Shown here one piece after another: positions 1 through 5,977 of a DNA stretch of 10,927 bases. The stretch covers positions 1-10,927 of the forward strand of contig JAKLEK010000036.1 of NCBI GenBank assembly GCA_022703115.1, written 5' to 3'. The position numbers and the translations under genes were made by a program. Below the pieces are notes generated by a model that had not been told where the DNA came from, made no database searches, and saw only the letters and a list, made by a program, of their open reading frames with translations. This stretch comes from Elusimicrobiota bacterium (lineage in GTDB: Bacteria; Elusimicrobiota; Elusimicrobia; Elusimicrobiales; UBA9959). The stretch's first letter is position 1. Each line of letters starts with the position of its first letter.

Positions 1-486
1 CAGGAAGTAGAACAGGCCGGACAGCACGTTCTTGCGCTCCGTTATCCACGCCACGGACTCCACATGGACCGGGTGCAAAGCGAATACGGCGGCCGCGAGC
101 AAAGCGCCCGGTACCCGCAGACGCAGCAGTATTACCCACAACAGAACGGCGTTAAGCCCGTGCAAGAGCACGTTCGTCAGATGGTAGCCGGCGGGAGAGA
201 GACCCCATATCTGATACTCGAGCCAGAACGAGGCGTAGGTCAGCGGGTAATACTGGATAGTCCCGCCTTCGCTCTCTCCCACCCGGGTCCAGATGTCGCG
301 AAGGCCCGAAGACGAACAAAGAAGGGTATTTTCGGTTATGTTCTGCGCGTCGTCCCAGATAAACCCGCCGTGCCGTATGGCCGGGAGATACGCAAGGAGG
401 GAAACGAGAACAAGGCCGGCCGCTGGAAACAGGCGGCTGGCGCGGTCAGGCAATCGGGCGGTCAATGCAGCCGAACTCATGGTCAT
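1..486 (-). CDS. TMTC-like GT-C membrane protein, N-terminal fragment (open at left edge)
   Basis: This frame is open for 162 codons from ATG 486 to the window edge, so only the N-terminus is present; a TPR-bearing C-terminus is expected outside. A second ATG lies two codons in, at 480, and either could be the start because no Shine-Dalgarno sequence is visible. Seen: a hydrophobic segment at about residues 20-37, then an acidic WDD motif at about 44-46 (the expected GT-C DD/DE site in the first outer loop), QYYPLTY, the segment GYHLTNVLLHGLN, and the family block HPVHVESVAWITERKN near the edge. It begins 25 nt after the stop of the 512-2839 gene and is clearly its paralog (I estimate about 85% nucleotide identity over the first 300 bases), so the pair probably shares one transcript. 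By analogy with TMTC proteins, the role would be sugar transfer from a polyprenyl-phosphate carrier outside the membrane. Substrate is unknown. The first 77 bases match 2342-2418 exactly. Confidence 0.85.
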   Translation of the reverse strand, partial: MTMSSAALTARLPDRASRLFPAAGLVLVSLLAYLPAIRHGGFIWDDAQNITENTLLCSSSGLRDIWTRVGESEGGTIQYYPLTYASFWLEYQIWGLSPAGYHLTNVLLHGLNAVLLWVILLRLRVPGALLAAAVFALHPVHVESVAWITERKNVLSGLFYFL

Positions 487-511
487 CAGATCGTGTGTAC
501 GGGCCGGCGCG

Positions 512-2839
512 TTATTCCGGCAAGCCGCCGCCGGGAGCGGCGGGAACGCTATCGCGGGCCGCTTCAGACAGGCCCTGCGCCGCCAGGACGGCGCCCAGGT
601 CATAGTAAGCCGCGCTGAAATCCGGACGCAGGCGCAGGAGCTCGCGGTACTGCTCCGCGGCCTCCTCTTTCCGGCCGAGGGAGGCCAGGGCGAGACACAG
701 GTTGTTGCGCGCCTCCAGATCGGCCGGCCTTAGGCGCAGAGCCGCCCGGTAATGAGCTATGGCCTCTTCCGTACGGCCAAGCGCGGACAACGCTACCCCA
801 AGACGATTATGGGCTTCCGGATAATCCGGCCTGAGACGCAGGGCCTCCCTGTAGTGCCCGGCCGCTTCCGCGATCTTACCGAGCGACATAAGGGCGAGGC
901 CGAGGTTATTGCGGGCTTCGGGGTAATCGGGCCTTAGGCGCAAGGCCTCAAGGCACTGAACTACGGCCTCTTCCGCCCGGCCTAGAGAGTACAAGGCGAA
1001 GCACCAGTCGCTGCGGCTTTCCGGAAGATCGGGGGCCAGGCGGAAATGCGCGATCGCCTCCTCCTGCCTGCCGGCGGCCGCCAGGGCCAGTCCCCAGTTA
1101 TAATTCGCCACCGGATAATCGGGCTGGATACGCAAGGCATTGCGATAGCTGGCTATGGCTTCGTCCGTCCTGCCGAGCGCGGACAGGGCGACTCCAAGAT
1201 TATTGAGCGCCTCCGGATAAGCCGGACTGATGCGCAGCGCCGCTCCGTATCTGACGGCCGCTTCCGCCATCTTCCCCTGCGCGGCAAGGGACACCCCCCA
1301 GTTGTAATGCGCTTCGGGGTAATCGGGTTTCATACGCAAGGCTTCGCGGTAATAATCGGCGGCCTCCGCCCTTCTGCCGAGCGCGGCCAGGGAGACTCCC
1401 ATATTATTGTAAGCCTCCGGATAATCCGGCTTGACGCTAATGGCTTCGAGATAATGCGCTATCGCCTCTTCGTGCCTGCCCTGATGACTGAACAATACGC
1501 CCAGGTTGCTGTACGCCAGCCAGGCGGCCGGGGTCTTGCGTATGCTATCCGACCATATCCTTTCCTCTGATGCGTAGAGCCCGCTCTGCCGCCAGGTAAG
1601 GACGAAAAGGGCCAGCAGCAGAGCGCCGGCAAGCGCATACGCCGGCACAGCGCGCCCGGGCCCGTACCGCCGCCAGGCCAGCGCCGCCCCGCCCGCCAGC
1701 AGGGCGATCACCCCCGGGGCCGCCAGATACTGGAAATGGTCCGCGACGTAGGAGAACCGCATGAAATAAACATCCAGAAAGCCCAGTACCGGCGCCAGCG
1801 TTCCTATGAAGAACAGCGCGGCGGCCAGCGGGCCGCGCCCGGTCCTTTTGCGGGCGAGCCACAGGACCGCCATCACGACCGCCGCCGCCAGCGGGAACAG
1901 ATACTGCGTCCAGGCCGCCTGGCTTATCTCCCAGCGCGGGTAGACGAAGGTAAGCGGCTGCGGCCAGAGGAGTTTACCCGCGTAGAACCACACGATGCGC
2001 CCCGCCAGCAGGATATGCTCCACGGCCGACAGGTCCCATTCCCCTCCCATCGCGCCGCCCGGATACTTCTCGACATATAAGGTGACAAGGCCGGACAGGA
2101 AGGCCAGCAGAAACAGCGGGGCCGTCAGCGATACGTTCTTCCAGCCTAGGCGGCCAGTTCTCCACCAGATAAGCAGCAGAATCGCCGCAGGCAGGGTAAC
2201 GGTAGCGGTCTTGGAAGCCAGAGCGCAGGCGAACAGCGCCAGGCCGAGGTAGTACGAAGATCTGCCGCCGGCCAGGCGGCTGGACGGCTTCTCTTCCGGA
2301 GAGTCAGCGAGGCCGAAGAAGCGGATGAACGACAGCAGCGACAGGAAGTAGAACAGGCCGGACAGCACGTTCTTGCGCTCCGTTATCCACGCCACGGACT
2401 CCACATGGACCGGGTGCAGGGCGAAGACCGCGGCCGCGAGCAAAGCGCCGGGAATCCGCAGACGGAGCAGTATTATCCACAACAGGACGGCGTTAAGCCC
2501 GTGCAGCAGAACATTGGTCAGATGGTACCCTGCTGGCCGCAGGCCCCACAGCCGGTATTCCAGCCAGAACGAGGTGTAGGTCAGAGGGTAATACTGGATG
2601 GTCCCGCCTTCGGTCGGGCCCACTTGGGTCCAGATATCGCGCAGGCCGGAAGCCGAAGTCAAATTACGATTATTGACGATATTATCAGCATCGTCCCAGA
2701 CGAAACCGCCGTGCCTTATCGCCGGCAGATAGGCCAGGACGGAGATCATGAGGAGGAAAGCCGCCGGCAAGGCGCGGGACGGCTTTATCCCGAACGGACG
2801 CATTATTTCCCCAAAACGCATAGTTGCCATACCCTCCAC
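512..2839 (-). CDS. TMTC-like GT-C glycosyltransferase with ten C-terminal TPRs
   Basis: The frame is 775 codons from GTG 2839. In-frame ATGs at 2830, 2821 and 2803 are alternatives: GGAGG at 2832-2836 lies 11 nt before ATG 2821, and the predicted transcript starts near 2844, so 2821 is attractive. Residues 1-435 are a multi-pass membrane domain. It contains WDD at 48-50 (probable catalytic acidic motif in outer loop 1), YYPLTY at 83-88, HPVHVESVAWITERKN at 142-157 (the TMTC-family signature), YPRW at 300-303 and ADHFQYLA at 366-373 (matching the place of the family's RYLYLPS-like motif). About ten 34-residue TPRs follow at 440-765. One unit, near residue 600, is four residues short. The TPRs probably bind a protein partner or substrate. 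It leads a two-gene minus-strand unit with the fragment at 1-486. Family knowledge suggests dolichol- or undecaprenyl-phosphate-sugar-dependent O-glycosylation; that activity is inferred, and bacterial members are mostly uncharacterised. Confidence 0.9.
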   Translation of the reverse strand: MEGMATMRFGEIMRPFGIKPSRALPAAFLLMISVLAYLPAIRHGGFVWDDADNIVNNRNLTSASGLRDIWTQVGPTEGGTIQYYPLTYTSFWLEYRLWGLRPAGYHLTNVLLHGLNAVLLWIILLRLRIPGALLAAAVFALHPVHVESVAWITERKNVLSGLFYFLSLLSFIRFFGLADSPEEKPSSRLAGGRSSYYLGLALFACALASKTATVTLPAAILLLIWWRTGRLGWKNVSLTAPLFLLAFLSGLVTLYVEKYPGGAMGGEWDLSAVEHILLAGRIVWFYAGKLLWPQPLTFVYPRWEISQAAWTQYLFPLAAAVVMAVLWLARKRTGRGPLAAALFFIGTLAPVLGFLDVYFMRFSYVADHFQYLAAPGVIALLAGGAALAWRRYGPGRAVPAYALAGALLLALFVLTWRQSGLYASEERIWSDSIRKTPAAWLAYSNLGVLFSHQGRHEEAIAHYLEAISVKPDYPEAYNNMGVSLAALGRRAEAADYYREALRMKPDYPEAHYNWGVSLAAQGKMAEAAVRYGAALRISPAYPEALNNLGVALSALGRTDEAIASYRNALRIQPDYPVANYNWGLALAAAGRQEEAIAHFRLAPDLPESRSDWCFALYSLGRAEEAVVQCLEALRLRPDYPEARNNLGLALMSLGKIAEAAGHYREALRLRPDYPEAHNRLGVALSALGRTEEAIAHYRAALRLRPADLEARNNLCLALASLGRKEEAAEQYRELLRLRPDFSAAYYDLGAVLAAQGLSEAARDSVPAAPGGGLPE
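545..1522 (-). repeat. TPR array, about ten 102-bp coding units
   Basis: Direct coding repeats with a 102-bp (34-codon) period follow the TPR consensus: N-N-L-G at the start, A-L-G-R in the turn, EEA-x-x-x-Y-R-E-A-L in helix B and a closing R-P-D-Y-P-E-A. The unit at about residues 576-605 has lost four residues, leaving a 30-residue repeat. The last unit degenerates into a G/P-rich tail. Confidence 0.9.
2342..2418. repeat. 77-bp exact direct repeat of window positions 1-77
   Basis: Every base of 1-77 equals 2342-2418 in the same orientation; the copies first differ at position 78 versus 2419. Both copies encode the same conserved stretch of the TMTC-like domain (ending NVLSGLFYFL on the minus strand). 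Further right the two copies fall to roughly 85% identity. Confidence 0.9.
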
Positions 2840-2850
2840 GCCCGACTAGA

Positions 2851-2880
2851 ATTGTAACAGGTTACCCGTCATAGGCGCAA
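2851..2880 (-). promoter_or_regulatory. Predicted sigma70-like promoter for the 512-2839 gene
   Basis: On the minus strand, TTGCGC (2875-2880) is followed by an 18-nt spacer and TACAAT (2851-2856). A TGT just upstream of TACAAT fits an extended -10. The predicted start of transcription is near 2844, leaving a short leader before the start codons at 2839, 2830, 2821 or 2803. A perfect 5-bp inverted repeat, GTAAC-AG-GTTAC (2854-2865), overlaps the -10 and spacer and could be a repressor site. This is inferred from sequence only. Confidence 0.5.
2854..2865. promoter_or_regulatory. 12-bp palindrome overlapping the -10, possible operator
   Basis: GTAACAGGTTAC is a perfect inverted repeat with 5-bp arms and a 2-nt centre. 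It overlaps the predicted -10 of the minus-strand promoter, which is a typical position for a repressor site. The arms are short, so chance is possible, and I cannot assign a regulator family. Confidence 0.25.
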
Positions 2881-2916
2881 TACGCGCAGACGGCCGCGCG
2901 CGCGACTGCCGGCCGG

Positions 2917-2946
2917 TTAGCGGCATAGCGGCTCATTTGATATCAT
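2917..2946 (+). promoter_or_regulatory. Weak candidate promoter for the radical SAM gene
   Basis: TTAGCG (2917-2922) and TATCAT (2941-2946) are separated by 18 nt on the plus strand, about 30 nt before ATG 2976. Both boxes deviate from consensus, so this is only a candidate. The rest of the 2840-2975 region is a GC-rich stretch in which I see nothing else. Confidence 0.25.
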
Positions 2947-2975
2947 GATGAGGAGCTGCGGCCGGCCTGGAAAAC

Positions 2976-4532
2976 ATGCATAACGGACCCTTGGATATCC
3001 TCTTTATCTCGCCCCGGAACGAAAGTCTGGGACCATTCCGGCCCTTCGTCCCCCGCAGCATACCCATCGGCGCGGCCGTTCTGGCCGGCTGGCTTATGAG
3101 ACACGGTTTCCAGGCCGCGGTAGCGGACGAGGACATCGTAAGCATAGACCGGGCTTTCCTCGAGGAGCGGATAGGGAAGATGGCCGTCCCGAGGATATTC
3201 GGCATCTCCGCGATGACCACCAACTTCCGCCGGGCCTGCGGGATCGCGAGCCTGATAAAATCCGTGGACAAGAACGCTGTCGTGGTCATGGGCGGCATAC
3301 ACCCCACCGTGAGGCCCGAAGAAGCTCTGGCGGCCGGCGGCGTCGACTTCGTAGTGCGGGGCGAGGGAGAAAGGGCTCTGCTGGCGCTTATACGCAAGCT
3401 CAAGGCCGGCGCCGGGGGTTACGACGATATAAAGGGACTGGCGTACCGGGACAAAACCGGGAAACCGGTCTTCAATCCCGAAGAGGACTCCGTCTTCGAC
3501 CTCAACGAACTCCCGCCTTTTCCTTACGGACTGTTCGAAAGCGGCGGTTATGACCTCGGATTCCTGCTTACATCCAGAGGCTGCCCTTTCGACTGCATAT
3601 TCTGCAGCCAGAAACTCATATCGAAGCGCAGATACAGAGGCCTCCGGACCGGGACCGTCATCGAAGAACTCGACCGCCTGGTGAACCGTTTCGGCCAGAA
3701 GCGGGTATCTTTCTTCGACGATTGTTTCACAAGCGACAGGGAGAGAGTCTTCGGACTGTGCGCGGAGATACGAAGGCGCGGACTGCACAGGAAATGCTCG
3801 TTCGCCGCCCAGACCAGGGGAGACAGCGTGGACCGGGAACTGCTGGAAGAGATGAGACGGTCCGGTTTCGACGGCCTGATGTTCGGCTTCGAGACCGCTT
3901 CCGAAGGGCTGATGAGCGCGATCGGGAAGAACGAGACCGTGGGCCAGAACGCAGCGGCCGCCAGGCTGGCGAGGGAACTGGGGTTCACCGTGGAGACCAC
4001 GTTCATCTTCGGACTTCCCGGGGAGAAGTACCGGGACCGCCTTGAAGCGCTGTACATGGCGAGGGAGCTGGCCGACCGCGCGAGGTTCAACAACGCGGCG
4101 CCCTATCCGGGCACCGGACTCTACGAAATAGCCGTCAGGGAACGCCGGCTCGACATGCGCGGCGGCTGGGAGGGTTTCAGCTCGGCCGGCGCGGTCACAG
4201 CCGGCGTTTTCGACGGTTACCGTGTGCCTTACTGCCCCGAAGGGACCGAACCCGCCGACCTCGAAGGAGAGGTCTTCCTGGCGAACCTGCTTTTCTACCT
4301 GGACCCCGGGAACCTGAAGAAGCTCCTGAACATGAAAGGGGCGGTGAGCGGCAAATGGTTCGAACTGCCCGCCGGGGCCCTGCGCGCCCCCTGCCGCTGG
4401 CCGGCGTTGTTCAGGCTGGCGCTGAGCATATGCCTGCGATGCGCATACGCGCTCGCGCGTTCCGGAGAGAGCCGGAAATTCCTGGCGGAAGGACTTTTTA
4501 AAAAAAGGGACGGAAAGCCCCGGGACGGCTAG
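2976..4532 (+). CDS. B12-binding-domain radical SAM protein
   Basis: The protein has 518 residues. Residues 1-140 resemble a cobalamin-binding Rossmann domain (hydrophobic strand at 6-11, GISAM at 76-80, VVVMGGIHPTVRPEEAL at 102-118, FVVRGEGE at 125-132). The DxHxxG lower-ligand motif is not visible, as is common in this class. The radical SAM domain follows at about 190-400. Its cluster motif CPFDCIFC places Cys203, Cys207 and Cys210 as 4Fe-4S ligands; SFFDDCF (245-251), the GFETASE segment (304-310) and FIFGLPGE (343-350) are typical core motifs. The C-terminal 120 residues are family-variable. Members perform radical methylations, cyclisations or other remodelling of lipids, tetrapyrroles, antibiotics or glycans; substrate is unassigned here. 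ATG 2976 fits the start of the first strand, though its ribosome-binding site is weak and the AGGAG at 2950-2954 is too far away. It is divergent from the 512-2839 gene and convergent with the 4703-5941 gene. A run of seven A (4500-4506) near the 3' end is a possible slippage site. Confidence 0.9.
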   Translation: MHNGPLDILFISPRNESLGPFRPFVPRSIPIGAAVLAGWLMRHGFQAAVADEDIVSIDRAFLEERIGKMAVPRIFGISAMTTNFRRACGIASLIKSVDKNAVVVMGGIHPTVRPEEALAAGGVDFVVRGEGERALLALIRKLKAGAGGYDDIKGLAYRDKTGKPVFNPEEDSVFDLNELPPFPYGLFESGGYDLGFLLTSRGCPFDCIFCSQKLISKRRYRGLRTGTVIEELDRLVNRFGQKRVSFFDDCFTSDRERVFGLCAEIRRRGLHRKCSFAAQTRGDSVDRELLEEMRRSGFDGLMFGFETASEGLMSAIGKNETVGQNAAAARLARELGFTVETTFIFGLPGEKYRDRLEALYMARELADRARFNNAAPYPGTGLYEIAVRERRLDMRGGWEGFSSAGAVTAGVFDGYRVPYCPEGTEPADLEGEVFLANLLFYLDPGNLKKLLNMKGAVSGKWFELPAGALRAPCRWPALFRLALSICLRCAYALARSGESRKFLAEGLFKKRDGKPRDG

Positions 4533-4701
4533 CAGTCTGCTGAAAAACCCTACTCAGATGTATTTTGAGCCGATTTTTCAGCCGAACCGACGCGACGCGA
4601 GACGAGCATTCTCGACTAGAGACTGTAAGTCGAGCGGCGCTAAGGCGCAGGCAAAAAGCGGCCAAAAGACGCTGAAAGAGGGTTTTTCAGCAGATTGCCA
4701 G
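4529..4701. repeat. 173-bp imperfect inverted repeat: MITE-like element or bidirectional terminator
   Basis: A perfect 16-bp inverted repeat, TCTGCTGAAAAACCCT at 4536-4551 against its complement at 4679-4694, extends outward to 23 bp with two mismatches (4529-4551 / 4679-4701). It also extends inward with small gaps through matched TCAG, GT, TTTT, GCCG and TTTTT blocks to about 4578 and 4650. The centre carries a further 7-bp stem, CTCGACT/AGTCGAG. The whole region could fold into one long hairpin. It lies exactly between two convergent genes: the plus-strand stop TAG (4530-4532) is inside the left end and the minus-strand stop (4703-4705) sits 2 nt beyond the right end. Terminal inverted repeats of this kind with no coding capacity fit a non-autonomous transposable element. 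No target-site duplication is obvious. The A/T tracts bordering GC blocks could also terminate transcription both ways. Confidence 0.7.
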
Positions 4702-4702
4702 T

Positions 4703-5941
4703 CTAACGCATATCCTTGATAAGCTCACGGGCCGCTATACGGTGAGCTTCGGCCGTCCAATGGTTGTTCAGCGGGAAATACAGGAAGGCGTTCCTGCGGG
4801 CGGCCAGCCTAAGGGCCGGCAGAGGGTCCGTGAGCGGCACCCGATGCTCTTCGCAGTACGCTTTAATAAGCCGATTCGGAACTTCAGGGGCCCAGCGGGC
4901 CTCCGCGGACGGAAGAGGGGCCGTCCGGATAAACTCTTCCCATAATTCCGGATAGACCTGGACTATGGACGGCACGATCAGCAGCCGGAACTTCGCTCCG
5001 CTTTCCAGCACGTCCGACCTGAAGGCGTCGATAAGACCGAACAACCTTTCCCAGTCCGCCGCGCAGACCGGAGCCGAAGAAGGGTCAAGATACACGTTCG
5101 GGGACGGAAGGGTCATGTATTTCCGGGGGATGAGCATGCGCCGTTCTTCCATCGCCACGCGCAGCACTTCGTGCCTGGAGAGGGCGACCAGGGCCGCGCT
5201 CACCAGCGCGGAGCGCGCCGCGAGCCGGGCGGCGGGATGCCTCCCGCCAATGATCTCCTCGGCGAAGGGAGGAATTCCAGCGGGGCCGGCCGAAATTCCC
5301 CGGCGAGGCGCAGGCCGTTGGATGCTCCTGATGCCGCCGGACTTATCGGGGATAATTACCGGTTTCGGACAGCCGTACGCCTCGGCGCCCGCGTTCTCCC
5401 GGAGGTCGTTGTGCGGAACTACGGCGAGCAGGACCTCGTCCGGCTCGAAGCGCCTGCCCAGCGACCTCCAGAGCAGATACTCCTGATCCGTACCGTAGCC
5501 GGAAACCCCGAGGTTCACCATCTCCGGGGAAGAGCCGCCCTCCCGCTCGATCACGCTTGTGAAAACATCCTCGTCCTCTACGCCGAAGCCCCAGACAAAG
5601 GAATCCCCCAATACGGCCACGCGCTTCCTGGCGGTACGCGCGAAGCCGTATTCGGCTCCGCGGAAACCGTATTTGTTATGACCGACGCGGTGGCGGCAAT
5701 CCAGATGGGAGAAATCGCCGGCGGCGCCTGGCTTTCCGGTCCAGCCCAGCGACGGGTCGTAAACGCAGAACTTCCCGCGTTCCGACTCCATGACCGCCAT
5801 AAGAAGGAACGGACGCCGGATAGACGGGCAGGAAAGACGCAGAACGGCTTCTCCCGCCAGCAAAGCGAGCGCGGCGGCTGCCGCCGCCAGGAGCAGACGT
5901 TTAGTCAGATATCCCCCCGTTCCATACAGATGGCTAACCAC
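4703..5941 (-). CDS. Membrane-anchored SGNH/GDSL-type hydrolase-fold protein
   Basis: The protein has 412 residues from GTG 5941; a nearby ATG is out of frame and stops at once. A hydrophobic Ala/Leu segment at about 13-34 is a signal anchor or signal peptide, so the domain is probably extracytoplasmic. Seen: a DPSLGWTGKPG segment (62-72), block I LGDSFVWG (111-118, nucleophile Ser114), block II NLGVSGYGTDQE (143-154), block III VPHND (175-179) and C-terminal NNHWTAEAH (392-400, His394). The acidic residue normally two positions before the HW histidine is Asn392, so the Ser-His-Asp triad may be incomplete. SGNH proteins of this type deacetylate or acetylate glycans in cell-envelope and exopolysaccharide loci. 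It begins 36 nt after the 5978-8068 GT-C gene, which suggests a shared transcript and substrate. It is not a close paralog of the 8098-9447 SGNH protein. Confidence 0.82.
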   Translation of the reverse strand: MVSHLYGTGGYLTKRLLLAAAAAALALLAGEAVLRLSCPSIRRPFLLMAVMESERGKFCVYDPSLGWTGKPGAAGDFSHLDCRHRVGHNKYGFRGAEYGFARTARKRVAVLGDSFVWGFGVEDEDVFTSVIEREGGSSPEMVNLGVSGYGTDQEYLLWRSLGRRFEPDEVLLAVVPHNDLRENAGAEAYGCPKPVIIPDKSGGIRSIQRPAPRRGISAGPAGIPPFAEEIIGGRHPAARLAARSALVSAALVALSRHEVLRVAMEERRMLIPRKYMTLPSPNVYLDPSSAPVCAADWERLFGLIDAFRSDVLESGAKFRLLIVPSIVQVYPELWEEFIRTAPLPSAEARWAPEVPNRLIKAYCEEHRVPLTDPLPALRLAARRNAFLYFPLNNHWTAEAHRIAARELIKDMR

Positions 5942-5977
5942 GCATTACCCCGCCGGGGTCAGCCCCGCTCCCGCGCG

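Noticed and set aside
1046..1570. Plus-strand open frame with a 34-residue internal period opposite the TPR array
   Set aside because: The period is inherited from the 102-bp TPR repeats on the minus strand. It has no recognisable domain, and GC-rich repeated coding DNA readily leaves antisense frames open. The same holds for 9618-10019 and 6132-6485.
2945..2983. Possible 12-residue leader peptide (ATG 2945 to TAA 2983) overlapping the radical SAM start
   Set aside because: Its stop overlaps ATG 2976 in a coupling-like way, but there is no Shine-Dalgarno before 2945 and a frame this short is expected by chance.
2943..3788. 281-codon minus-strand frame opposite the radical SAM gene
   Set aside because: The plus-strand frame has clear CxxxCxxC and core radical SAM motifs; the antisense frame has none.
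4590..4660. Stems inside the inverted-repeat element considered as a tRNA or small RNA
   Set aside because: There is no cloverleaf, T-loop or anticodon arm; the stems are parts of one imperfect inverted repeat.
5947..5959. Short hairpin ACCCC-GCC-GGGGT after the 5978-8068 gene, considered as a terminator
   Set aside because: The stem is only 5 bp and no U-run follows on the minus strand, so it is unlikely to end transcription before the SGNH gene.
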